Shown here: positions 7,415-13,819 of the stretch, one piece after another
Numbering within the stretch: the first letter of the stretch is position 1
Layout: the number at the start of each line of letters is the position of its first letter
Source of the DNA: DASYQV01 sp036005125
GTDB taxonomy: Bacteria; Acidobacteriota; Vicinamibacteria; Vicinamibacterales; UBA2999
Direction: 5' to 3'
Assembly: GCA_036005125.1 (NCBI GenBank)
Contig: DASYQV010000183.1
Location: forward strand, 1-14,142
Length of the DNA stretch: 14,142 nt
Notes under the pieces: model-generated
What the model was told of the DNA's origin: nothing
Database searches by the model: none
The model's input: only the letters and a program-made list of their open reading frames with translations
Made by a program: the position numbers and the translations under genes

Positions 7415-8538
7415 AAACATCACGGATTCTTGTCGTGGACGACGAGCCGGGCATGCTTCGCGCGGTCGAGCGCGTGCTCGGCGACGAGTACCACGTCGTC
7501 GGCAGCCGCTCGTCCATGGACGCGGTGTCGGTGGCCGCCGATTTCAATCCGGAGCTGGCAATTGTCGACATCCGGATGCCCGAGATGGATGGCTTCGAGC
7601 TGATGACGCGGCTGAAGGCACGCTTTCCGGAGCTGGACATCATCCTGATGACCGGCAGCCTCGATGACCTGGACGAGAAGCTGGTCCGAGCCATCCGCAG
7701 CCCGGCGTTCTATTTCATTCAGAAGCCGTTCGATCGCGAAGTTCTGAAGACGCTGGTCGAGCGGTGCCTCGAGCTGCGGTGGCGTCGCGAGCAGCATCGC
7801 CGCCACCTGCAGCGGCTCGAAACAGAAATCGCCGAAGCGCGCGCATTCCAGCAGAGTCTGCTGCCCGAGCGCAGCGCAATCGTGAATCGGGTGGCGATCT
7901 GTTGCCGCTACGGCCCGTACTCGGGGCTTGGCGGCGATCTGTACGATTACGCGGCGGTCGAATCCGGACGCACGGCGCTCCTCGTCGCCGACGTGTCCGG
8001 CCACGGCGTGTCGGCCGCGATGCTGACCGGCGTCGTCAAAAGCGCGTTTCACGCGTCACGCGCCAACGAGTACGAGCCTCTCGCCGTCGTCCAGCGCGTC
8101 TGGAGCGACTTGACAGCGTTCGGTCCCGAACGGTTCGTCACGCTGTTCGCGGCGCTCGTCGCGCCCGAGGAGGGCCGGCTGCGGTACGTCAATGCCGGCC
8201 ACCCGCCGAGCGTCCTGTGGGGCGACGCGCGCGATCCGGTGTGGCTCGGCAGCACCGGACCGCTGATCTCCGCCGTGTTGTCCGGGTCGCGGTGGGAAGT
8301 CGAGACGGTGTCGATTGAGGCAGGCGATCGTGTGCTGATGTATACGGACGGTGTGTCGGAGGTGATGTCCAACGCTGACGGCTGCGCCCGCGACCCGCTC
8401 GAGATCGCCATCGCACGAAACCCTCACGGCGGCGCGCCGCTGCTCGATTCGATTCTGGGCGACGTGCACACGCGCCTTGCCGGACGTCCGCAGCCGGATG
8501 ATGTCACGCTTCTGACGGCGAGCGTGCTTCATTCTTGA
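7411..8538 (+). CDS. Response regulator with PP2C/RsbU-type phosphatase output
   Basis: A 375-residue protein. Residues 1-120 form a receiver domain with acid pocket D10/D11, phospho-acceptor D53 in IVDIRMPEMDG, T81 and K105 in IQKPFD. Residues 120-148 form a charged, probably coiled linker (RRHLQRLETEIAEARAFQQS) that leads through the LLPE motif into a SpoIIE/RsbU-like PP2C phosphatase domain with metal-binding aspartates in GGDLYD (D176), DVSGHG (D194), YTDGVSE (D313) and QPDDVTLL (D363/D364). Such proteins dephosphorylate an anti-sigma-factor antagonist (RsbV type) and so release stress responses by partner switching. No RsbV or RsbW gene lies in the window. ATG overlaps the kinase TGA (ATGA) and no ribosome site is visible, consistent with translational coupling. 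Its stop codon lies in the first unit of the following heptamer array. Confidence 0.92.
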   Translation: MKTSRILVVDDEPGMLRAVERVLGDEYHVVGSRSSMDAVSVAADFNPELAIVDIRMPEMDGFELMTRLKARFPELDIILMTGSLDDLDEKLVRAIRSPAFYFIQKPFDREVLKTLVERCLELRWRREQHRRHLQRLETEIAEARAFQQSLLPERSAIVNRVAICCRYGPYSGLGGDLYDYAAVESGRTALLVADVSGHGVSAAMLTGVVKSAFHASRANEYEPLAVVQRVWSDLTAFGPERFVTLFAALVAPEEGRLRYVNAGHPPSVLWGDARDPVWLGSTGPLISAVLSGSRWEVETVSIEAGDRVLMYTDGVSEVMSNADGCARDPLEIAIARNPHGGAPLLDSILGDVHTRLAGRPQPDDVTLLTASVLHS

Positions 8539-8576
8539 TTCTTGATTCTTGATTCTTGATTCTTGATTCTTGATTC
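8531..8576. repeat. Heptamer tandem array (ATTCTTG)x6
   Basis: Six exact copies of ATTCTTG plus a partial seventh. The first copy supplies the stop codon of the REC-PP2C gene. Two inverted, slightly diverged copies follow at 8589-8606 (GAATCAT type), which can pair with the array apart from two mismatches in 18 bases. The pair lies between convergent genes and could act as a terminator in both directions. Confidence 0.93.
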
Positions 8577-8622
8577 AGCTCGTAGTTCGAATCATGAATC
8601 ATGAATGAGTCACGATTCACTC

Positions 8623-8650
8623 TGACTCCTGGCTTCTAACTCCTGCCTCC
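8623..8650. repeat. Second heptamer family, four TGACTCC-like units
   Basis: The units TGACTCC, TGGCTTC, TAACTCC and TGCCTCC follow each other exactly. They differ from the ATTCTTG family just upstream but have the same 7-bp period. The last two units overlap the 3' end of the flippase-like gene, including its stop codon. Confidence 0.75.
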
Positions 8651-9595
8651 TTCATCAGGCGGCGGCAGCGCCCCGCGATGCGACAGAATCGCGACAACGC
8701 CAAGCGAGGCCGGCGGGATCACCTCGAGGGCGTGCATCGTGACGCCGAGGCTCATACCGGTCTCGGCCGGAACGTCCCACAGTGCGAGGGCGCCCGCCGA
8801 TGCCAGCTCGAACGTCCCGACGTTGCCGGGCGTGGCGACGACGGCGATGCCGATGTTCAGGAGCGCCAGCACGCCAACAGCGGCAGAAACCGGCAGGTTC
8901 AGGCTGAATGCTCGAAACATGCACCAGACGATCACGGCGCGTATCGACCACGCGGCCAGGGCGATGGCAAGCGTCGATGCGAGGCGGTGTCGATGGTCGA
9001 GCACACGGAGGCCGTCGGCGATTCTGTCGAGCGTGCTGCCGGTCGGATGCTCGAGGTCGATGGCGCGGGCGCGCCTCCGGAGAATCCACCATCGCGCGCC
9101 GGCGAGAGCGGCGGCGACGATGAGGAGGCCCACCACCATCCAGCGTCGATACCGCAGCACGGAAGGAGGCAGAGGCACCAGCGCGCTCGTGAGCGCCACG
9201 AACAGCGGAAGAGTCGCGGCGTCGATGACACGATCCAGCAGGACCGTCGTCAGCACCGTCGCCGTGGGCACACCCTCGCGTACGGCGAGTGCAAACGCCC
9301 GTGCCCCTTCGCCGAGCTTGAACGGGACGATGATGTTGGCGGCGATGCCGACGACCTGTGCCTGAAGAACGCTCGACAACGGCATGCCGCGAATCGCGGA
9401 AATTATCATTCGCCAGCGGGATGCATCCACCGCGACGCCCAGCAGGTTGACCGCGGCGGCGAGCGCGGCCCATCCCACCGACATGTGTACGACGGCCCTG
9501 CGAATAGCTGCGAAGTCGAGACGCGACAGCGTCAACAGCAGCGCGGCGAGGACCAGCGCCAGCAACGCAAGCCGGACACCGTACGTTCTAAACAT
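8636..9595 (-). CDS. LPG-synthase/AglD-type flippase-like membrane protein
   Basis: A 319-residue inner-membrane protein with about seven or eight hydrophobic segments, matching the family of the transmembrane half of lysylphosphatidylglycerol synthases (UPF0104/AglD-like; often annotated flippase-like). Signature pieces are RWRMI (about 60-64), IIVPFKLGEGARAF (about 88-101), LDRVIDAATLP (about 120-130) and VVATPGNVGTFELASAG (about 252-268). The catalytic C-terminal lysyl-transferase domain of MprF is absent, so it probably moves or recognises a lipid-linked product. The start is ATG 9595, forced by a TAG codon two codons upstream. The AGGAG directly touches the ATG with no spacer, and both sit in one arm of an 18-bp inverted repeat. 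It follows the deacetylase gene by 153 bases on the same strand, probably in the same transcript. The last few codons derive from a repeat. Confidence 0.85.
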   Translation of the reverse strand: MFRTYGVRLALLALVLAALLLTLSRLDFAAIRRAVVHMSVGWAALAAAVNLLGVAVDASRWRMIISAIRGMPLSSVLQAQVVGIAANIIVPFKLGEGARAFALAVREGVPTATVLTTVLLDRVIDAATLPLFVALTSALVPLPPSVLRYRRWMVVGLLIVAAALAGARWWILRRRARAIDLEHPTGSTLDRIADGLRVLDHRHRLASTLAIALAAWSIRAVIVWCMFRAFSLNLPVSAAVGVLALLNIGIAVVATPGNVGTFELASAGALALWDVPAETGMSLGVTMHALEVIPPASLGVVAILSHRGALPPPDEGGRS

Positions 9596-9654
9596 CTCCT
9601 AAGGCCAAGACCGTGGCGAATGAAGCAGATTTTTCGCTTGGCCTGAGGAGATGT
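9592..9654 (-). promoter_or_regulatory. Inverted repeat covering ribosome site and start of flippase-like gene
   Basis: Bases 9592-9609 and 9637-9654 are reverse complements with one mismatch in 18, separated by 27 bases. In the leftward transcript, the downstream arm contains AGGAG and the AUG of the 8636-9595 gene, so the hairpin would hide the translation start. This is a possible translational switch; without a ligand-binding-looking core it may equally be a repeat in which the gene start happens to lie. Confidence 0.55.
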
Positions 9655-9658
9655 CGAA

Positions 9659-9717
9659 GCCCCGCGCAGCCGGCGTCCGCGCCGCGCGGTTTTTGCGCGG
9701 TGGGGTGGGAGCGGGGC
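9659..9717. repeat. GC-rich nested palindrome
   Basis: GCCCCGC (9659-9665) pairs with GCGGGGC (9711-9717) and encloses CCGCGC (9682-9687) paired with GCGCGG (9695-9700) across a loop holding TTTTT. It lies between the deacetylase and flippase-like genes. GGGGTGGGA and CCAAGAGACACTGTGC (ending 9732) recur in similar form in the 12393-12533 region. Confidence 0.55.
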
Positions 9718-9748
9718 CAAGAGACACTGTGCGGCAGCAGAGCGGAGC

Positions 9749-10624
9749 CTATTCGCCGCATGGTTCTCGGCCGTTTGAGGCGGAGCTTCGCTGCTGGCCG
9801 CCCTCCGACAGGAGCTCGGACACGGTCAGCAGCCGCAGACCCCGGCGACGCGCCTCGCGGAGGATGCCGGGGAGCGCTTCGACGACCTGACTGGCGTCGG
9901 GATGATCGTCGAAGCTCCGGCCGTCGTGCAGTAACACGATCGCACCGTCCTTCAGCCCTTCGGCCACCCGGCGCTCGATGACCGCCGCACCCGGACGATC
10001 GGTGTCGTACACGCCAACCGTCCACGCGATTGGCTCGCAGCCTTCTGAGCGTGCTACCCGGCCGAGCCACGGATTGCGCCATCCGAAGGGTGCGCGAAAC
10101 ACACGCGGCCGCACTCCCGCGACACGCTCGACCAGATCGGAGGTCCGTCGGATGGTCGCGCGGATCACCCCCGGTGTCGCAAGCGGCAGCGCCGCATGAT
10201 CCCATGTGTGATTCCCGACTTCGTGGCCATCGGCGACGGCCCGCGTCAGCGGCGCGGGGGCTGCAGCCGCGCGGGCGCCGAGCACGAAGAAGGTGGCACG
10301 CGCGTCAAAGGCGCGAAGAACGTCGAGGATCTGCGACGTGTACGGTTCGGTCGGCCCATCGTCGAACGTCAAGGCAATCGCCGGGCTGCGGGGCCTGCCT
10401 CGGCTCACGATGCGGCCCCAGAGTGGCGAACGCCGCTCGAAGGTCGCGACAAGCGCCGCCGCATCCAGGATCGGCCACGCCGTCAGCCACACTCGCACGG
10501 CTCCCGATCCGTGAATCACGCTTGCGGTCGAGACGGCGATCGCCGCGGCGAGGATTCCGCTTGCCGCCGTGAGGACCGCAACAATGGCCACGACGTGCCC
10601 TGAGCGAGCGGAGCGAGTCGTCAC
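9749..10624 (-). CDS. Membrane-anchored polysaccharide deacetylase (NodB homology)
   Basis: A 291-residue carbohydrate esterase 4 family protein. Two hydrophobic segments near residues 11-33 and 42-62 anchor it in the membrane, with the catalytic domain probably outside. NodB motifs are complete: TFDDGP with metal/base aspartates D88-D89, HEVGNHTWDH with metal ligands H139 and H143, FRAPFGW (176-182), the W201/D-containing segment WTVGVYDTD, and IVLLHDG (LLHD 231-234). It would remove N- or O-acetyl groups from a sugar polymer or lipid-linked sugar. The frame opens at GTG 10681, but I chose GTG 10624 because it overlaps the glycosyltransferase TGA (GTGA), the usual coupled layout; the added 19 residues otherwise lie inside the upstream gene. 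Substrate unknown; the neighbouring GT4 suggests a sugar made in the same operon. Confidence 0.88.
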   Translation of the reverse strand: MTTRSARSGHVVAIVAVLTAASGILAAAIAVSTASVIHGSGAVRVWLTAWPILDAAALVATFERRSPLWGRIVSRGRPRSPAIALTFDDGPTEPYTSQILDVLRAFDARATFFVLGARAAAAPAPLTRAVADGHEVGNHTWDHAALPLATPGVIRATIRRTSDLVERVAGVRPRVFRAPFGWRNPWLGRVARSEGCEPIAWTVGVYDTDRPGAAVIERRVAEGLKDGAIVLLHDGRSFDDHPDASQVVEALPGILREARRRGLRLLTVSELLSEGGQQRSSASNGREPCGE

Positions 10625-11754
10625 GAGCGCGCCAGGATCTCGTTGAAGTAGTCGAGCAACTGTGTCACGACAACCGGCCACGCATATCGAAGGGCCTTCT
10701 GACGACCGGCTGCCGCCGCTGCCAGTCGCCGTTGCTCGTCCCCGAGCAGATCGAGAATGGCGTCGGCGAAAAGCGACACGTCCTGAGGGACGAGCACACC
10801 CTCGCCGGGCCCGAGCAGATCGCGGTAACCAACGTTGTCCGTGGCAACAATCGGCGTCCCGCAGGCCATGGCTTCGAGCAGCGTGATGCCGAACGAGGCA
10901 TTGACCACAGGCGAACAGAATATATCTGCCGTCGTGTAGTACGACGGCCGTTCGAGCACAGCCGCTCCCTCGAAATGCACGTCGTCACGAAGGTGGTCGG
11001 GGACCTGTCGCCGGTACATCGGCTCGAGTGGGCCGTAGCCGACGACCACCAGACGGACATTGTCCCGCCGACGCCGGACGAGCTCGAACGCCCGCAGCAT
11101 GAAGGGCAATCCATTCCGCGGATCGAACCGCCCCAGGAAGAGGAGGGTCTGCTTGTCCGGGCCGAAGCGCGCCAGGCGCGGCGCGCCCGGGTGAAAGGCG
11201 TTCGTGTCGACACCGTTGGGAATGATTCGTCCGTCCAGGTCGAAGTAGCGCGCCATCGCGCGCAGGACGCTCGGAGAAACCGCGATCACGCCGTCGAGCC
11301 GGTTCACGAACTCCCGCTGCAGCACGCCCTTGAACAGCGAATACGTCACGCTGCGCTCGAAATAGCTGTGAAACGTCCCTACGCACGGGCAGTTGCCCAG
11401 CAGGACCGCCAGAGGCGGCAGCGTGAAGAACAGAGGCGAGTGCAATTGAAGGATGTCGAACCTGCCGGCCGTGAGAGTCTCACGCAGGTCGCGCACGAGA
11501 TGCGTACCCACCGCGACGTGCGCGATCGCGCCGTTGCCGTACACCCGCATGCTCCGGCCGATGCGAACGGTCGGTATGCCGTTCGGAACGGCCAGGCTGG
11601 CGGTACCATCAACCTTGGGGGCACCGGACACGATCGTTACCCGATGCCCCCTCGCGACGAGCTCCGAGGCGACATGATGGACGTTTTCGCTGATGCCGCC
11701 CAGGACCGGGTAGTAGTATTCGGTGACGATGCCGATGTTCACGGGCGTTGGCAC
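10621..11754 (-). CDS. GT4-family glycosyltransferase
   Basis: A 377-residue GT-B fold enzyme of family GT4, similar in style to PimA-type mannosyltransferases. Visible parts: N-terminal NIGIVTEYYYPVLGGISENVHHVA (acceptor side, residues 6-29), the GTFHSYFERS segment (126-135), the domain link IPNGVDTNAFHPG (178-190), the donor-side LGRFDPRNGLP (207-217), VVGYGPL (237-243), and SFGITLLEAMACGTPIVATDN (287-307). In the usual EX7E motif the second Glu is present (E294), but the first position is Ala (A286). The reaction would be transfer of a sugar from a nucleotide-sugar to a lipid or glycan on the cytoplasmic face. The start used is GTG 11754; GTG at 11742 is an alternative and neither has a clear ribosome site. 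It is first of the leftward operon with the deacetylase overlapping its end. Confidence 0.9.
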   Translation of the reverse strand: MPTPVNIGIVTEYYYPVLGGISENVHHVASELVARGHRVTIVSGAPKVDGTASLAVPNGIPTVRIGRSMRVYGNGAIAHVAVGTHLVRDLRETLTAGRFDILQLHSPLFFTLPPLAVLLGNCPCVGTFHSYFERSVTYSLFKGVLQREFVNRLDGVIAVSPSVLRAMARYFDLDGRIIPNGVDTNAFHPGAPRLARFGPDKQTLLFLGRFDPRNGLPFMLRAFELVRRRRDNVRLVVVGYGPLEPMYRRQVPDHLRDDVHFEGAAVLERPSYYTTADIFCSPVVNASFGITLLEAMACGTPIVATDNVGYRDLLGPGEGVLVPQDVSLFADAILDLLGDEQRRLAAAAAGRQKALRYAWPVVVTQLLDYFNEILARS

Positions 11755-11921
11755 GTACAGTGTGGCAGAGTGGTCACTGTGGGGCGTGATTGTCGCCCGC
11801 CGCGGTGTCGCGCTCTGGCGTTAAACGTGGAAAACGAGCCTCGAAGCGCCGCCCTGCAACGGGCGAGCCCACCCGCGTCCCCTGGACCTCGATTTGTATT
11901 TGTCGGCGGCGGAGGTCCGCA
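11755..11921. promoter_or_regulatory. Divergent promoter region, glycosyltransferase / small secreted protein
   Basis: 167 bases separate these divergently oriented starts and must carry the promoter of the leftward operon and that of the rightward small gene. I see no convincing -35/-10 pair or operator palindrome. Confidence 0.35.
11911..11916 (+). promoter_or_regulatory. Ribosome binding site GGAGGT
   Basis: A consensus Shine-Dalgarno GGAGGT ends five bases before ATG 11922. It decides the start of the small secreted protein over the longer open frame from 11790, whose extra residues are Arg-rich and precede the signal peptide. Confidence 0.85.
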
Positions 11922-12182
11922 ATGAAGAGACTGATCACGGCGTTCGTCGTTGCCGGCATGTGTGCGACCGGAGGCGCTGCATTCGCCCAGGCGACTTCGA
12001 AGCCTGTTGCGCCGAAGACGGAGCAGACGAAGAAGGCGGCAGCGAAAGCGACAAAGGCCACGCCGGCGATGATAACGGCGACTTGCAAGGACGGCACGAC
12101 ATATACGGGCAAGACCAGGAAGGGCGCGTGCGCGAAACACGGCGGCGTCAAGAGCTGGGAAAAACAGAAAAACAAGAGCTAG
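11922..12182 (+). CDS. Small exported DUF3761-like protein
   Basis: An 86-residue precursor. Residues 1-23 are a signal peptide ending GGAAFAQA, with probable cleavage after AFA. A Lys/Ala/Thr-rich spacer (about 25-48) leads to a C-terminal motif, TATCKDGTTYTGKTRKGACAKHGGVKSW, near residues 52-79. This matches the DUF3761 pattern (C-K-D-G-T ... K-G-A-C-x-x-H-G-G-V-x-x-W) found in many small secreted proteins of unknown function. The two cysteines may form a disulfide once exported. The ribosome site is strong, so it may be well expressed. It stands alone, divergent from the glycosyltransferase. Confidence 0.85.
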   Translation: MKRLITAFVVAGMCATGGAAFAQATSKPVAPKTEQTKKAAAKATKATPAMITATCKDGTTYTGKTRKGACAKHGGVKSWEKQKNKS

Positions 12183-12200
12183 AACACCAGGATGAATGCT

Positions 12201-12238
12201 CCGGGCGGGAGCGGCTGCTGGGACCGTCTCCTGCCCGG
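12201..12238 (+). terminator. Possible hairpin terminator after the DUF3761-like gene
   Basis: CCGGGCGGGAG (12201-12211) pairs with CTCCTGCCCGG (12228-12238) with one mismatch around a 16-base loop, starting 18 bases after the gene's stop. There is no T tract after it, so termination is only inferred from position. Confidence 0.35.
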
Positions 12239-12257
12239 GTGCCTCTGCACCGGCTAC

Positions 12258-12316
12258 GATTCTTGATTCGTGATTCGTGAATCACGATCCAAATCAAGAA
12301 TCATGAATCATGAATA
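12258..12316. repeat. Heptamer-derived nested palindrome
   Basis: GATTCTTGATT (12258-12268) pairs with AATCAAGAATC (12292-12302). Inside it CGTGATTC (12269-12276) pairs with GAATCACG (12279-12286), giving a near-continuous 19-bp stem with a five-base bulge. Two more inverted units (ATCATGA type) follow to 12316. The units are the same ATTCTTG/ATTCGTG family seen at 8531-8606. Confidence 0.85.
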
Positions 12317-12410
12317 GGCCGTTATGCGGCTGCCAACGCGAATTTTGTACCCCATTGCGAGCCCGCATAACGGACTAGGCGCGCGAAGCGCGCCAAGAAG
12401 ACACTGTGCT

Positions 12411-12591
12411 AACCAGCCAAGGGCTCTGCCGGACCGGGGTCCCCAACGCGCGTTTTTATGTCGCGGTCGCTCGCGACCGCGACGGGCCAGCGTTGGTTTC
12501 GCGGTCCGCCGGCGGCGGACCGCCGGGGTGGGAGATATCAAGGGCAGAGCCCGGCAGAGCCCTTGACTGGTTGGGGTAACGTCCCACCCCG
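12411..12591. repeat. Structured element with 20-bp terminal inverted repeats
   Basis: Bases 12411-12430 and 12553-12572 are reverse complements with one mismatch in 20. Between them lie CCAACGC/GCGTTGG (12443-12449, 12490-12496) enclosing an 11-bp hairpin (12460-12470 with 12473-12483), and another 11-bp hairpin (12501-12511 with 12513-12523). CGGGGTGGGA (12524-12533) pairs with TCCCACCCCG (12582-12591) just outside the right terminal repeat. GGCAGAGCCC is tandemly duplicated at 12543-12562. It codes for nothing evident; it could be a MITE-like mobile element or a structured RNA. No target duplication is seen. Confidence 0.75.
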
Positions 12592-12646
12592 ACCTGAACC
12601 ACGCCCCGTTGTCGCCCTGCACTTGCCCCACGTACCATGACCTTAT

Positions 12647-13147
12647 ATGCGCGAGACGGTCGTCCGGGTTTCCGGGCTGGCGATCACCTTAGCGTATGCG
12701 GTGCTCATCGGATGGCTTTATGCTCGACAGCCGACCACGATCGCCGAAGTCACCGGCGGGCTGTCTGCCGCGATGGGTGCTTACCGCGTCGACCAGCAGG
12801 CCCTCGAGGACGGCCTGCGTTTTTTCCGGCGCGACCAGTTCAGTGAGGCCCGCGCCGCGTTCGCGCGCGCGGATCCCGGACAGCAGGATGCGCTCACGCA
12901 GTTCTATATCGCGTACAGCTATTACCGGCAGGGCTGGGGTCGTCTCTATCAGGACGATGAACTGTACCGGAAAGGCATCGAGGCGATCGACCGCGCGATC
13001 GCGCTCGCTCCCGGGGGACGGATCGTGGTCGACGATCCGACACTGCGGATCCACACGGCCGACGAACTGAGGGTCGAGCTCGACAGCGGCACGCGCCGGG
13101 ACGCGTCCGATTTGAACCCGCTGCGCATTTTCCGCGAGCGCAAATGA
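12647..13147 (+). CDS. Single-TM protein with TPR-like region
   Basis: A 166-residue protein I do not recognise by name. Residues 8-26 form one membrane helix, with the rest probably outside the cytoplasm. Residues about 50-125 are helical with TPR-like spacing: ALEDGLRFFRRDQFSEARAAFARADP (about 52-77), then QFYIAYSYYRQGWGRLYQDDELYRKGIEAIDRAIALAP (about 85-121), so it probably binds another protein. The C-terminal 40 residues are polar. No Shine-Dalgarno is visible before ATG 12647; only TTATAT lies just upstream, so the true start is uncertain. Its stop overlaps the next gene's ATG (ATGA), marking an operon with the six-TM protein. Confidence 0.75.
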   Translation: MRETVVRVSGLAITLAYAVLIGWLYARQPTTIAEVTGGLSAAMGAYRVDQQALEDGLRFFRRDQFSEARAAFARADPGQQDALTQFYIAYSYYRQGWGRLYQDDELYRKGIEAIDRAIALAPGGRIVVDDPTLRIHTADELRVELDSGTRRDASDLNPLRIFRERK

Positions 13148-13812
13148 CGCCGGCGCGTGAAGCGGTGTACCTGCCGGTGATGGCGCTGACGGTCGCGCTG
13201 CTCGGCGGGCTGCGAATCGGCGGGCCCGCGGTGCTGCACGCTCCGTCCCTTTTTGCGTTGGTGCTCGGGCTGCTGTTGATGGGCGTGCTGATTCAGAGCG
13301 GCGCACTCGCACCCGACCGATTGTTGAGCGAGTCGCGGCCGGCGCTTGCGAATGTGAATGGATTCGTCGTTCTGCTCGCGCTCTTTCTCGCCTGCGCGCA
13401 GACCTTCGCGGCGCTCACCCCGGATTCGGGGCTGCCACGCATCCTCTTCAGCGTCTACTTCCTGATTCTGATGCTGAACACGCTGGCGGCCAGACCCGAT
13501 CGCGTACGTGTGCTGCAGAGTCTCACGGTGACCTTCGGCGCCGCCTTCGTCCTGAACTTCGTCGTCCTCGACGCTCTGTCCGACCCGGAGGGCGGACGTC
13601 TGAAGCGCGTGCTCCAGGTACTGCTCGAAGGGATCACGCTTGGCGCGCTCAGCCAGCCGGTGCGTCACCCTGCGACCGGCTACATCACGTTTGTCGCCAT
13701 CGTGCTTTTCCTGATCATGCTCTCATCGCTTCCGCGGCGACTGCCCCGCACCAGCCGCGGCCTGATCGTACTCCAGCCAGCCGACCAGAACCATCGCCAG
13801 CTTCCTCACTGA
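13144..13812 (+). CDS. Six-TM membrane protein of unknown function
   Basis: A 222-residue integral membrane protein with hydrophobic segments near residues 8-26, 35-53, 72-92, 100-116, 123-143 and 178-196. The polar loop at about 144-176 (LSDPEGGRLKRVLQVLLEGITLG) may be an amphipathic helix. No enzyme motif is visible and I do not recognise the family. ATG overlaps the preceding stop by four bases, and the next start follows seven bases after the stop, so the three genes are very likely one operon and may form one membrane complex with the TPR-like protein. Confidence 0.75.
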   Translation: MTPAREAVYLPVMALTVALLGGLRIGGPAVLHAPSLFALVLGLLLMGVLIQSGALAPDRLLSESRPALANVNGFVVLLALFLACAQTFAALTPDSGLPRILFSVYFLILMLNTLAARPDRVRVLQSLTVTFGAAFVLNFVVLDALSDPEGGRLKRVLQVLLEGITLGALSQPVRHPATGYITFVAIVLFLIMLSSLPRRLPRTSRGLIVLQPADQNHRQLPH

Positions 13813-13819
13813 AACAGCC

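Larger units (their letters stand above)
12183..12646. other. Gene-free, palindrome-dense intergenic region
   Basis: 464 bases without a credible gene. Open frames here are short, Arg/Pro-rich and cross the palindromes. From left to right it holds a GC hairpin (12201-12238), a nested heptamer palindrome (12258-12316), an 11-bp inverted repeat (12319-12329 with 12363-12373), a 7-bp hairpin GGCGCGC-GAA-GCGCGCC (12378-12394) and a large structured element (12411-12591). Confidence 0.75.

Noticed and set aside
12319..12373. GTTATGC ... GCATAAC arms resembling an integron attC site
   Set aside because: attC sites read AAC at the left and GTT at the right. Here the order is reversed on both strands, the enclosed part is only 33 bases, and no integrase or cassette array is visible.
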